A stretch of 58,753 nucleotides of DNA from an uncultured Bacilli bacterium (GCA_905235045.1 CAJOJO010000001.1:1-58753); one strand, 5' to 3'. Shown: positions 20,601 to 30,393, counted from the stretch's first letter. A program made the numbers and translations. Notes: generated by a model from the letters alone, not told the origin.

Positions 20601-21776
20601 TTACTTATCCTTAATTACTTCAATACCTGGTAATTTTTTACCTTCAAGTAATTCTAAGGATGCTCCACCTCCAGTTGATATATGTGTCATTGCATCTTTA
20701 AATCCTAAATTTATAATTGCTGATCCTGTATCTCCACCACCAATTATTTTAACTGCATCTATTTCTTTTAAGATTTCGCATAAACCAATTGTTCCTTTAG
20801 CAAATTCTGGATTTTCAAATAAGCCAACTGGTCCATTCCAAATAACTGTTTTACTATTTTCTAGGTAAGTTTTAAATAATTTAACGGTGTTATAACCAAT
20901 ATCTAATCCCATCTCATTATCTTTTATTTCATTAATAAAACAAGTTCTACCTGTTCCTTCTATACTTTCACTATTAACACTATCAATTGGTAAAATTATT
21001 TTATCTTTATATTTTTCTAACATTGTTTTACAAAAATCTAAATTTTCTTCATCTAATAATGATTTACCAATATTAATTCCTTGTGATTTTAAAAAAGTAT
21101 AAGCCATTCCGCCACCAATTAAAATATAATCAGCTAATGGAGCAATATTCTCAATTACACCAATTTTATCAGCTACTTTAGCACCACCTAAAATAACTGT
21201 AAAAGGACGTTTTGGATTTTCTAGTACTTGATTAAACATTTTTAATTCCTTTTCAATTAAAAATCCTATTCCTGAGGGTAAAATGCTTGCAATACCGACA
21301 TTTGATGCATGGGCTCTATGTGATGTACCAAAAGCATCATTAATAAAAATATCTCCTAAACTAGCCCAATATTTACCTAATTCTGGATCATTACCAGATT
21401 CTTTTTTACCATCTAAATCTTCATAACGTGTATTTTGAATTAAAAGAATCTCACTCGTTTTTAAATTATTAATAGTTTCTTCTAATTCTTTTCCTCTAGT
21501 TTCATTTATAAATTTAACTTCTTTGTTTATTAATTCACTTAATCTAATAGAAACTGGATATAAGTTGTTTTTAATTTTATCTTCTTCCGTTTTTACTCTT
21601 CCTAAATGTGATAATAGAATTACTTTAGCGCCTTTATCTAAAGCATAATTAATAGTTTCTAAGCTTTCTCTAATACGGTTATCATCAGTTATTTTTCCAT
21701 CTTTAATTGGGACATTAAAATCAACTCTAATAATAACTTTTTTATTTTTTAAATCAAAATCTCTTATTGTTTTCAT
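20601..21776 (-). CDS. pgk: phosphoglycerate kinase
   Basis: KKVIIRVDFNVPIKDGKITDDNRI, NDAFGTSHRAHAS, GGGDTGSAI. Confidence 0.97.
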   Translation of the reverse strand: MKTIRDFDLKNKKVIIRVDFNVPIKDGKITDDNRIRESLETINYALDKGAKVILLSHLGRVKTEEDKIKNNLYPVSIRLSELINKEVKFINETRGKELEETINNLKTSEILLIQNTRYEDLDGKKESGNDPELGKYWASLGDIFINDAFGTSHRAHASNVGIASILPSGIGFLIEKELKMFNQVLENPKRPFTVILGGAKVADKIGVIENIAPLADYILIGGGMAYTFLKSQGINIGKSLLDEENLDFCKTMLEKYKDKIILPIDSVNSESIEGTGRTCFINEIKDNEMGLDIGYNTVKLFKTYLENSKTVIWNGPVGLFENPEFAKGTIGLCEILKEIDAVKIIGGGDTGSAIINLGFKDAMTHISTGGGASLELLEGKKLPGIEVIKDK

Positions 21777-22150
21777 TATTTCTCCTCAATTTCATAGTTT
21801 AAAACGTTATCTTCATCACGCCATACTTTAATTATTATTTTTTGGTTAACTGGTTCTAAAACTGATTTTTTATTATGAGGATTTTTAACGGTACTTTTTA
21901 AATAACCTGATGAAATTAATTCACCAATTGTAATAGCAGCTGGTTCTTCTTCTGTATTATTTACTTCAATTAAAGAGCCATCATTTATGTATGCTTCAGT
22001 AGCAATAAATACAGTATCTTTAAATGAATCATACTCACTATCATTACCATTTTTTAGGATTCCAGTAACTAATGGTACTGAGATTAATAGAATAAGCGCT
22101 GTTACCGTAAATACAGCTAAAATTTCAATCATTGTAAAACCTTTTTTCAT
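21776..22150 (-). CDS. type IV pilin-like/pseudopilin (ComGC-like N-terminus)
   Basis: prepilin motif KKGFTMIEILAVFTVTALILLISVP. Confidence 0.85.
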   Translation of the reverse strand: MKKGFTMIEILAVFTVTALILLISVPLVTGILKNGNDSEYDSFKDTVFIATEAYINDGSLIEVNNTEEEPAAITIGELISSGYLKSTVKNPHNKKSVLEPVNQKIIIKVWRDEDNVLNYEIEEK

Positions 22151-22234
22151 ATTATCACTTTCCTTATATATATTATATCTAAAATCACTATATTTTTCAA
22201 GATAAAAACGACTTTATAAGTCGTTTATATTTTA

Positions 22235-23347
22235 TTAATCAAATAATGATTTAGACACCTCTATAACTGGGCGAATGCCAAGGATACCATAGTCAGGCTG
22301 ACCACCATAGTAGCCAGTTGCGCCATTTGGAGATACGTACCAGATAAATCCCCAACCACCTATAGGATCTATTGGCGTAGATGTCCAATATCCATCCAGG
22401 CTATCAGCGCCATCTTTGTCATAATCCATATATGAATTATTATCCTCTATTGTACATCCAAAATTGTTTGTCTTACATTTATAAGTATTATTATATAACC
22501 AATCATAACTACTTCTAACTGAATCACTAAATATAGCTTTTGTTTGGGTTAATGTATCAAAATAATACCAGCTATTTTCATTGGTTGAATCAAATCCAGT
22601 CTTGCCTGTTATCGTATTTACTTCTTCTACTGTTATTAGTCTTGGTGTTACTTTCCAACCACTTGTAGTTACTAAATTATCTACTTCTGGTTTTAAGTTA
22701 CTGTTTTCATATGCTACAATAATAGCCTCATTATTCCACTTAATTCTAGCTATTGTATTATGATCTAGTATCATTGTATAGTTATCTCCTGTATCATCAA
22801 ATATATACCATTTCATACAACCCGTTTTTATTTCAGTTGGTGTCCCAAATTCATTTACATTAGCATCAGCATCTTCCTCAGTACATACTTTAGTTAAATC
22901 GGTTGGATCTAAATATACAATACCCTTATGTGTTTCTCCTGCTTGAGCAGCTACTAAAGTTGGACCAGGTACAAAATGTTTCTCATATAATTTATAACTA
23001 TATTCATCATTATCATTTAAATATACTTCAACCGTAAAATTTTCTTCGTCTACCCTTTTTTTATTCTTAGGATCATATACATCACTTTTTAAGTAATGAG
23101 CATTAATTAAATTTTCAAAATAAATATATACTTTTTCATTTTCAACAGAAATACTAGCGTATTCTTCTATATTTGCTTGAATATAAGCTTCAGTTGCTAA
23201 AAATACGTCACTTAAAAATCTTTGATATTTTTCATCATCTATTTTTTTTAGTAAACCAGTTATATTAGGAGCTACTATTAAAATAATAAATCCTAATATT
23301 GAAACTGTTATTAACATTTCTGGTAAAGTAAAACCCTTTTTATTCAT
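22235..23347 (-). CDS. pseudopilin with C-terminal DUF6273/FISUMP-like domain
   Basis: prepilin motif KKGFTLPEMLITVSILGFIILIVAP; C-terminal DGYWTSTPI...ILGIRPVIEVSK. Confidence 0.8.
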   Translation of the reverse strand: MNKKGFTLPEMLITVSILGFIILIVAPNITGLLKKIDDEKYQRFLSDVFLATEAYIQANIEEYASISVENEKVYIYFENLINAHYLKSDVYDPKNKKRVDEENFTVEVYLNDNDEYSYKLYEKHFVPGPTLVAAQAGETHKGIVYLDPTDLTKVCTEEDADANVNEFGTPTEIKTGCMKWYIFDDTGDNYTMILDHNTIARIKWNNEAIIVAYENSNLKPEVDNLVTTSGWKVTPRLITVEEVNTITGKTGFDSTNENSWYYFDTLTQTKAIFSDSVRSSYDWLYNNTYKCKTNNFGCTIEDNNSYMDYDKDGADSLDGYWTSTPIDPIGGWGFIWYVSPNGATGYYGGQPDYGILGIRPVIEVSKSLFD

Positions 23348-23435
23348 ATAATCACCTATTGTTATATATATTATAACTTTTTTTTATAAAAAAATAAATA
23401 GTATAAATTAAAATGTGTAAATAAGATTAAAAAAT

Positions 23436-23478
23436 ATGTAGTTAATATGTTGACATTATCTACATATAATAGTAATAT
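23436..23478 (+). promoter_or_regulatory. promoter (TTGACA-N17-TAATAT) overlapped by an imperfect palindrome (ATGTAG...CTACAT)
   Basis: TTGACA 23450-23455, TAATAT 23473-23478; palindrome 23436-23465. Confidence 0.6.
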
Positions 23479-23498
23479 AATTTTAAAGGAGGAATAGT

Positions 23499-23786
23499 AT
23501 GAGTAGTTTAACAAGTGCGATTAATATTAATATTGATAAAGAAACAAAAGATGAAGCAACTAAAGTATTAAATAGTTTAGGTATGAATATGACAACGGCT
23601 ATTACTTTGTTTTTAAGACAAGTTATTAAAACTGATGGTATTCCATTTGAAATTAAAAATCCTAAACCAACGAGAAAATTAAAACGAGCATTAAAAGAAG
23701 CTGATAAAATTGCTTCTGGAAAAATTAAAAGTAAGGGTTATAGAAATATCGATGAATTGTTTAAGGATATTTTAGATGAAGATTGA
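23499..23786 (+). CDS. RelB/DinJ-family antitoxin
   Basis: ININIDKETKDEATKVLNSLGMNMTTAITLFLRQVIKTDGIPFEI. Confidence 0.93.
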   Translation: MSSLTSAININIDKETKDEATKVLNSLGMNMTTAITLFLRQVIKTDGIPFEIKNPKPTRKLKRALKEADKIASGKIKSKGYRNIDELFKDILDED

Positions 23787-24084
23787 TATTAAAAACACCA
23801 CTAAATATATAGTAAGATCAACTAGCGATTTTAATAGAGATTTAAAAAAAGTACATAAACAAGGAAAAGATATTTCTAAACTGATGTATGTTGTTGAAAA
23901 ACTAGCAAATGAAGAAGATTTAGAAGTATGTTTTAAAAATCATAAATTAAAAGATGATAAAAATTATAAAGACTGTTATGAATGCCATATTGAACCTGAT
24001 TGGTTACTTATTTATAGATATGTTAATAATGAATTAATTTTACTTCTTGTTAATACTGGTAGTCATAGTGAATTATTTAAATAA
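23776..24084 (+). CDS. YafQ/RelE-family mRNA interferase toxin
   Basis: STSDFNRDLKKVHKQGKDISKL...KDCYECHIEPDWLLIYRY...LLLVNTGSHSELF; overlaps antitoxin. Confidence 0.93.
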   Translation: MKIDIKNTTKYIVRSTSDFNRDLKKVHKQGKDISKLMYVVEKLANEEDLEVCFKNHKLKDDKNYKDCYECHIEPDWLLIYRYVNNELILLLVNTGSHSELFK

Positions 24085-24113
24085 AAAAAGCACTTTTAAG
24101 TGCTTTTTTAAAT
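24085..24113. terminator. bidirectional terminator (aaaaaagcacttttaagtgctttttt)
   Basis: hairpin between convergent genes. Confidence 0.75.
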
Positions 24114-24659
24114 AAACAATAGTTCTTGATTAAATGTTTCTTCTTTTTCTATATATTTATCTAATTCAACTACTCTTCCTTCTTCTAATGAAGATTGAAC
24201 ATCAATAATGCGTTGATTCTTTGAACCACGATATTTACATTCATAACTTTTTTCTTCTAAGATAAATTTACCATCAATTAAAACATCAATGTTTTTAAGT
24301 AAATCCATAATGACAGGTTTTGTTTTAGATAAAACTCTTAATTGATCAAAAGTAAATCCCGTATAAGACCATACATTTAATCCTAATTTTTTTGCATGTA
24401 GAGCAATTTCTAAACATGCTTCAGGTTGCATAAAAGGGTCACCGCCAGATAAAGTAATACCATCTTGAAATTCCAAAGTATTTAATTCTTTTTTTATTTC
24501 TTCAATATCTACTAATACGCCACCGTTAAAATCGTGCGTTTCTGGATTATGGCAACCTTTGCAGTTATGAGGGCATCCTTGTGTCCAAATAACAGTTCTG
24601 ATTCCCTCACCATCAACAATACTATCCGATTGTAATGGGGCTGCTAAACGAATTTTCAT
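24108..24659 (-). CDS. nrdG: anaerobic ribonucleotide reductase activating protein
   Basis: radical SAM CPHNCKGCHNPETHDFNGG. Confidence 0.95.
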   Translation of the reverse strand: MKIRLAAPLQSDSIVDGEGIRTVIWTQGCPHNCKGCHNPETHDFNGGVLVDIEEIKKELNTLEFQDGITLSGGDPFMQPEACLEIALHAKKLGLNVWSYTGFTFDQLRVLSKTKPVIMDLLKNIDVLIDGKFILEEKSYECKYRGSKNQRIIDVQSSLEEGRVVELDKYIEKEETFNQELLFI

Positions 24660-24662
24660 ATA

Positions 24663-24827
24663 CTAAGCCTTTTTTACATTTTCACTTAAATCTTTGGTAC
24701 TATGTTTTACTCTATCTTTTTCTTCAGCTCTTTTAGCATTGTTAAATCTTTTAACATCACCTGCTAAATAACCTGTTACTCTTCTAATTCTTTCAAAGCC
24801 AACATTTTCTCCTACCATTTTTTCCAT
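24663..24827 (-). CDS. 54-aa ORF homologous to the C-terminal glycyl-radical tail of NrdD (not in ORF track)
   Basis: MEKMVGENVGFERIRRVTGYLAGDVKRFNNAKRAEEKDRVKHSTKDLSENVKKA; SD aaggaggt overlaps the nrdD stop region. Confidence 0.85.
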   Translation of the reverse strand: MEKMVGENVGFERIRRVTGYLAGDVKRFNNAKRAEEKDRVKHSTKDLSENVKKA

Positions 24828-24840
24828 TTACATTACCTCC

Positions 24841-27126
24841 TTATGCTATTCTATCTACAGGAATTTCTTCAAATTCACGACGTCCACAGCCAGGACATAC
24901 ATCTTTGATAATTCCAACATATCCACAAACTGGATCACGATCAACTGGATGGTTAATAGCGCCATAACCAATTCCTGATTCTTTCATTAAACGAATAACT
25001 TTTTCAAATGCTTCAACATTTTCAGTTAAATCGCCATCCATTTCGATATAACTAATATGTCCTGCATTTGTTAAAGCATGGAATGGTGCTTCTTTCTTTA
25101 TTTTATCAACAATTGAAATATTATAATAAACTGGTACATGGAATGAGTTTGTATAATATTCTCTATCTGTTACTCCTTTAATTTTACCGTAAATAGCTTT
25201 ATCAATATTAACAAAGCGTCCAGATAAACCTTCTGCTGGTGTAGCTAAACAAGTAAAGTTAAGATTATATTTTTCACTGTACTCATCACATTTTTTTCTC
25301 ATAAAGGTAATTATTTCAACACCTAATTTTTCAGCTTTATCTGATTCCCCATGATGTTCACCAATTAAAGCTTTTAAAGTTTCGGCAAGGCCAATGAAAC
25401 CAATTGATAATGTACCATGTTTTAATAATTTACGAATACGATCATTTGGTTTTAAATTATCACCATCGGTCCAAATTCCTTGTCCTAATAAGAATGGGAA
25501 ATTATAAACCTTTTTACTACATTGAATTTCAAATCTTTCTAGTAATTGGTCTCTAACCATATCCATTTCTTCTTCTAATTCTTTATAGAATCCATTCATA
25601 TCAGCTTTATTTCTTTCCTTTAAACATATACCATGTTTAATACCAATCCTTGGTAAGTTAATTGATGTGAATGATAAGTTACCACGCCCAGTAACAATCT
25701 CGTTAGTTCGATCAGTTACATCGCCAATAACTCTTGTACGACATCCCATATAAGCAATCTCAGTATTGAAATCACCTGGTTTATAATAAGGAATATTATG
25801 TGGGGCATCAATAAATGAGAAGTTAGGGAATAATCTTTTAGCTGATACTTTACAAGCTAATTTAAATAAATCATAATTCTTATCTCCAGGATTATAGTTA
25901 ACACCTTCTTTAACTTTGAAAATTGAAACTGGGAAAATTGGTGTTTCTCCATTTCCTAGTCCTCTATCAGCGGCTTCTAAGTAGTTCTTAATAATCATAC
26001 GGCCTTCTGAAGAAGTATCTGTACCAAAATTAATTGATGAGAATGGAACTTGTGCTCCTGCTCTTGAATGCATTGTATTTAAATTATGAATAAATGCTTC
26101 CATCGCTTGATAAGTTAATCTATCAGTTTTAGCAACTGCTTTTTTAACTGAAGTTTTAAAGATACGATCAACTTCTTTTGAATCTTTGATAAATTGTTTA
26201 AAATCATCTAAATTAACATCAATACTATCTAATTTATCAATTTCTTTAAGTACTTTATCAAAATTTACAAAACTAATAAAATCAGTAAATTCTAAATAAT
26301 CATATAATGTTTGTTTAAATTGTTTCTTAAATGTTTTTAAAACACCTGGTGCCATATAATAATCAAAAGCTGGTACTGATTGGCCACCATGTTGATCATT
26401 TTGGTTTGATTGAATAGCAATAGCTGCTAATGCACTATATGACATAATATCATTTGGTTCCCTTAAGTGACCATGTCCGGTATCAAATCCACCTTTAAAT
26501 AATTTGTGTAAATCAATTTGGCAACAAGTAGTTGTACCCATTGGTAAGAAATCCATATCATGAATATGTATTTCACCCGAATCATGAGCTTCAGCATATC
26601 TTGATTTCATTAAATATGACTTAGCAAATTCTTTTGATACAGTACTACCATATTGAAGCATTGTACCCATTGCCGTATCACCATCAACGTTAGCATTTTC
26701 TCTTTTAGCATCTTCTTCGTTTGCTGATTTTAATCCTAAGCTTTCTAATGATTTTAAAAATTTATGAGTTTTCTTTTCTCCAAAAAATAACTCTCGAGAT
26801 GCTGCTCTTCTTTCACGATATCCTTTAAATGATTTATAAACATCTTCATATCCTTTAGCATCTAATTCTTCTTCAATCATATCTTGAATTTCTTCAATTT
26901 TAATTTTTGTTTTTCCTTTATATTCTTTTTCAATTCTTGCAATGACAGCTTGATATACTTTTTGAATATCTTTTTCCGTATAAATTTTTACTTGATCATC
27001 TTCAACATCATTTACAATACTATCAAAACCTTTTTTAATAGCTAAAGCAATCTTTGATCCATCAAAATCTACTTTCTTTCCGTTTCTTTTTTCAACTTTT
27101 AAAGTTGCTAATTTTTCCTCTATCAT
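24841..27126 (-). CDS. nrdD: anaerobic ribonucleoside-triphosphate reductase, main polypeptide (ATP-cone plus catalytic; ends after zinc-ribbon-like CPGCG)
   Basis: ATP-cone N-terminus, HIHDMDFLPMGTTTCCQID, MHSRAGAQVPFSSINFGTDTS; C-terminus HPVDRDPVCGYVGIIKDVCPGCGRREFEEIPVDRIA. Confidence 0.96.
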   Translation of the reverse strand: MIEEKLATLKVEKRNGKKVDFDGSKIALAIKKGFDSIVNDVEDDQVKIYTEKDIQKVYQAVIARIEKEYKGKTKIKIEEIQDMIEEELDAKGYEDVYKSFKGYRERRAASRELFFGEKKTHKFLKSLESLGLKSANEEDAKRENANVDGDTAMGTMLQYGSTVSKEFAKSYLMKSRYAEAHDSGEIHIHDMDFLPMGTTTCCQIDLHKLFKGGFDTGHGHLREPNDIMSYSALAAIAIQSNQNDQHGGQSVPAFDYYMAPGVLKTFKKQFKQTLYDYLEFTDFISFVNFDKVLKEIDKLDSIDVNLDDFKQFIKDSKEVDRIFKTSVKKAVAKTDRLTYQAMEAFIHNLNTMHSRAGAQVPFSSINFGTDTSSEGRMIIKNYLEAADRGLGNGETPIFPVSIFKVKEGVNYNPGDKNYDLFKLACKVSAKRLFPNFSFIDAPHNIPYYKPGDFNTEIAYMGCRTRVIGDVTDRTNEIVTGRGNLSFTSINLPRIGIKHGICLKERNKADMNGFYKELEEEMDMVRDQLLERFEIQCSKKVYNFPFLLGQGIWTDGDNLKPNDRIRKLLKHGTLSIGFIGLAETLKALIGEHHGESDKAEKLGVEIITFMRKKCDEYSEKYNLNFTCLATPAEGLSGRFVNIDKAIYGKIKGVTDREYYTNSFHVPVYYNISIVDKIKKEAPFHALTNAGHISYIEMDGDLTENVEAFEKVIRLMKESGIGYGAINHPVDRDPVCGYVGIIKDVCPGCGRREFEEIPVDRIA

Positions 27127-27507
27127 AATTCATCCTCCTGTTATCTTAACTAAATTGTAATGCAAAAAGATAACCAAAGTCAATACATTTTTGAAAGTTT
27201 TTGCGAAAATTTGTTTGGGCTATTAAATTAGACCTTATTTTTCAATAAATTTCATTTTTTAAATTTTACATTTTTTTACTTTTTTAATTTTTTTGTATTT
27301 TTATTTTTTTCGTTTTTTTCGTCAAATGTTCGCTTTTTCTTTAGTTTTCAACCCTTAATCGTATTTATGACGCAAAGTACAAAAAAATATTTTTTTCAAT
27401 TTTTTTACTTTTTTGATTTTTTAAGTTTTTAAATTTTTAATTTTTTTAAAAATATTATAGTTGCCTATTTTTCACTTTTTCATATATTATGATAGGAGGT
27501 AACACTT

Positions 27508-27750
27508 ATGAATTTTAGTGATAATTTTTTCAAGAAAGTTGAGAAAAAAACAAGCGTTGATAAAGATACAATCTTATCACTTGCTGACAAATTACAAAAG
27601 AATAATTTAAAGGATGAAGCCACTTTAAGAGAAGTAATTCAGGAATTAAGTAAGATGACTGGCCGAGTTGTTGATAAAGATAAGGAAGACAAAATAATTA
27701 ATGCGGTTAAAAATGATAAAGTTCCAAAAGATATTGATAAGTTTATCTAA
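27508..27750 (+). CDS. stage VI sporulation protein F-like
   Basis: FFKKVEKKTSVDKDTILSLADKLQKNNLKDEATLREVIQELSKMTGRVV. Confidence 0.8.
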   Translation: MNFSDNFFKKVEKKTSVDKDTILSLADKLQKNNLKDEATLREVIQELSKMTGRVVDKDKEDKIINAVKNDKVPKDIDKFI

Positions 27751-27805
27751 TTCGTGAATATATTTTAATTCTTTTTCATATAGTTCATTAGAAAGTAGGG
27801 ATTAT

Positions 27806-29281
27806 ATGGATAAGTTAGAAATTATTAAAAGTATTGCTAGTAGAACAAACGGTGAATTATATTTAGGTATAGTTGGTGCGGTTCGTACTGGTAAATCTAC
27901 TTTTATTAAGAAAACTATTGAAACGCTTGTTGTTCCTAATATTGAGGATGAATATGAGCGTAAAAGAACACTAGATGAAATACCACAAAGTGCACAAGGA
28001 AAAACAATTATGACAACTGAGCCTAAGTTTGTTCCTAGCAATGCTGCCTGTATTAAGATTGATGATTTTGAAGCAAATATCCGTTTAGTTGACTGTGTTG
28101 GCTATGTTATTGATGGCGCAAAAGGTTATGAAGACGAAAATGGTCCAAGAATGGTTAAGTGTCCATGGTATGATGAAGAAATACCTTTTGTTGAGGCTGC
28201 TGAAATTGGAACTGAAAAAGTTATTAGAGATCACTCTTCAATTGGCATTGTTATAACTACCGATGGATCATTTGGCGAGATTAGTAGAAGTAGTTATATT
28301 GAAGCTGAAGAAAGGGTAATTAACGAGTTAAAAGAAATAGGTAAACCATTTATTGTTGTTTTAAATTCATCGCATCCTATGTTACCAGAAACTGAGCGAT
28401 TAGCAGAACAATTAAAAGAAGAGTATGAAGTTCCAGTAATACCAATGAATGTTGAAAATATGGCTGAACATGATATTTATTCAGTTTTAAGAGAAGCATT
28501 ATACGAATTTCCAGTTTTAGAAGTTAAAGTTAATATGCCTGAATGGGTTGCTTGTCTTTCTAAAAACAATTGGTTAAAACAAGAGTTACTAGAAAAAATA
28601 AAATCAAGTGTTTGTGAAATAGATAAGCTACGAGATATTAACAATATTACTGATCCTTTTAACGAATCTGAGTATATATCTAATGCTTATTTATCTAACG
28701 TTGATGCTAGTACAGGAATTGTTACTGTAACAATAGATACTAAAGATGGATTATATGATCAAATCTTAAATGAAATGATTGACATTGATATAAGCAATAA
28801 AACTGAATTGTTAAAATTAGTTCAAGATTATAGTGAGTCAAAAAATGAATATGACCAAATAGCTTCCGCTTTAAAAATGGTTAAACAAACGGGCTATGGT
28901 ATTGCTTCTCCAACTATTGAAGATATGAAATTAGAAACGCCTGAGATTATTAAACAAGGTAGTCGTTATGGTGTTAAGTTAAAGGCAAAAGCTCCATCTA
29001 TTCATATGATAAGGGTAGATGTTGAATCAACTTTCGAACCAATTATTGGTTCAGAAATACAAAGTAAAGAATTAATTGATTATTTAATGAAAGATTACGA
29101 TACTAACCCAGCTAGTATATGGAAAAGTGAAATATTTGGTCGTAGTTTAGAAACTATTGTTAAAGAAGGTATTCAAGCTAAATTATCGCTTATGCCTGAT
29201 AATGTTAGGTTTAAGCTAAATCAAACTTTAACTAAACTAGTTAATAAAGGGTCAAATAATTTATTTGCTGTTGTAATATAA
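27806..29281 (+). CDS. spoIVA: stage IV sporulation protein A (spore coat ATPase)
   Basis: YLGIVGAVRTGKSTFIKKTIETLVVPNIEDEYERKRTLDEIPQSAQGKTIMTTEPKFVPSNA. Confidence 0.97.
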   Translation: MDKLEIIKSIASRTNGELYLGIVGAVRTGKSTFIKKTIETLVVPNIEDEYERKRTLDEIPQSAQGKTIMTTEPKFVPSNAACIKIDDFEANIRLVDCVGYVIDGAKGYEDENGPRMVKCPWYDEEIPFVEAAEIGTEKVIRDHSSIGIVITTDGSFGEISRSSYIEAEERVINELKEIGKPFIVVLNSSHPMLPETERLAEQLKEEYEVPVIPMNVENMAEHDIYSVLREALYEFPVLEVKVNMPEWVACLSKNNWLKQELLEKIKSSVCEIDKLRDINNITDPFNESEYISNAYLSNVDASTGIVTVTIDTKDGLYDQILNEMIDIDISNKTELLKLVQDYSESKNEYDQIASALKMVKQTGYGIASPTIEDMKLETPEIIKQGSRYGVKLKAKAPSIHMIRVDVESTFEPIIGSEIQSKELIDYLMKDYDTNPASIWKSEIFGRSLETIVKEGIQAKLSLMPDNVRFKLNQTLTKLVNKGSNNLFAVVI

Positions 29282-29310
29282 AAAGAATTCTTATTTGAAT
29301 TCTTTTATTT
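29279..29310. terminator. bidirectional terminator (aaaaagaattcttatttgaattctttta)
   Basis: hairpin between convergent genes. Confidence 0.65.
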
Positions 29311-30393
29311 TTTATTTTCTTCTAATAATTTGATAATATCGTTAATTATTTTTTGTGACATATCACTTTTTATATCAATGCTTTTTAAACTATCTAAGCA
29401 ATAATGTTTTAAAATAAGATGAATTTCTGGATATTCTGAAGTAGCAATTTCTTCAATCTTCTCATTTAGTTTTTCCTTTTTTTCTAAAATGTCATCTAAT
29501 ATTTTTTGGGCATTAATATCTTTATATTCATTATAATATTTCTCATATGTTTTTAACTCAATATCTTTAACATATTCTTTAAATGAATCTTTATTTTTAG
29601 AAGAATGTTGTTTATCTTTAGTTTCTAATTTTTGCAATTCCTCCATATTTTTTTCTTTTTCATCAATTAAGTTATTAATAATTTGATTACAAAATTCCAT
29701 TTTTTCTTTTTTACGGATAGTGATTTTTTTATTTTCTAGTTTTTGTAATTCTTTTTCTTTTTCACTTATTTCTTTATCAATATTTTTTAAATTGAGTTCT
29801 AATATTTCTTTTCCCTCATTATATGTTTCACTTTCATATTCAATTGATTTTAAATACGTTTCATAATAAAAACGATATTTTTTAACAATCAAAAATTTTT
29901 TTAGTTTTTCTTCTAAGTCTTTAATTTCTTCATTTAATTTCTTTTCTTCTAATGACATATGCATAAAGGCATCTTTATTTTGTTTATCTTTCATATAGTT
30001 AATATATGTTTCAACTAAATAGTATAATAATTGCTCATATGAAAATAATTCTAATTTTATTTTAATACCTTCATTAAGGATTCTTATATATGTTGATATA
30101 AATAAATCAATATTAGGGTATAGTTCTTTTAGAGTTAATAATTCGGATTTATTTAATTGATATTTTAATCTAATGATTGATTGAATATCATCATGAAGTT
30201 TTTTATTATCAGAGGAAATAATGTCACGCATATATTTTTTTAATTCATATTTAGTTTTTATTTCCACTATATTATTATTATATTTGATTATGTAATATTT
30301 ATCATAGGTAATTTCAATTTTATCTTTATATAAACTATTTAAAATTTTAATACTATTTTTAGTAAATTCAACTCTATCTTGCATACAATACAC
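29305..30393 (-). CDS. hypothetical coiled-coil protein (362 aa)
   Basis: long ORF, heptad-rich K/E segments. Confidence 0.75.
   Translation of the reverse strand: MYCMQDRVEFTKNSIKILNSLYKDKIEITYDKYYIIKYNNNIVEIKTKYELKKYMRDIISSDNKKLHDDIQSIIRLKYQLNKSELLTLKELYPNIDLFISTYIRILNEGIKIKLELFSYEQLLYYLVETYINYMKDKQNKDAFMHMSLEEKKLNEEIKDLEEKLKKFLIVKKYRFYYETYLKSIEYESETYNEGKEILELNLKNIDKEISEKEKELQKLENKKITIRKKEKMEFCNQIINNLIDEKEKNMEELQKLETKDKQHSSKNKDSFKEYVKDIELKTYEKYYNEYKDINAQKILDDILEKKEKLNEKIEEIATSEYPEIHLILKHYCLDSLKSIDIKSDMSQKIINDIIKLLEENKK

Noticed and set aside
25000-25060. CGYVG near the NrdD C-terminus as the glycyl-radical site
   Set aside because: it precedes CPGCG and aligns with the zinc-binding segment, whereas RVTGYL in the downstream 54-aa ORF aligns with the radical loop
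27802-28041. minus-strand ORF (79 aa) inside spoIVA
   Set aside because: antisense shadow of a conserved gene
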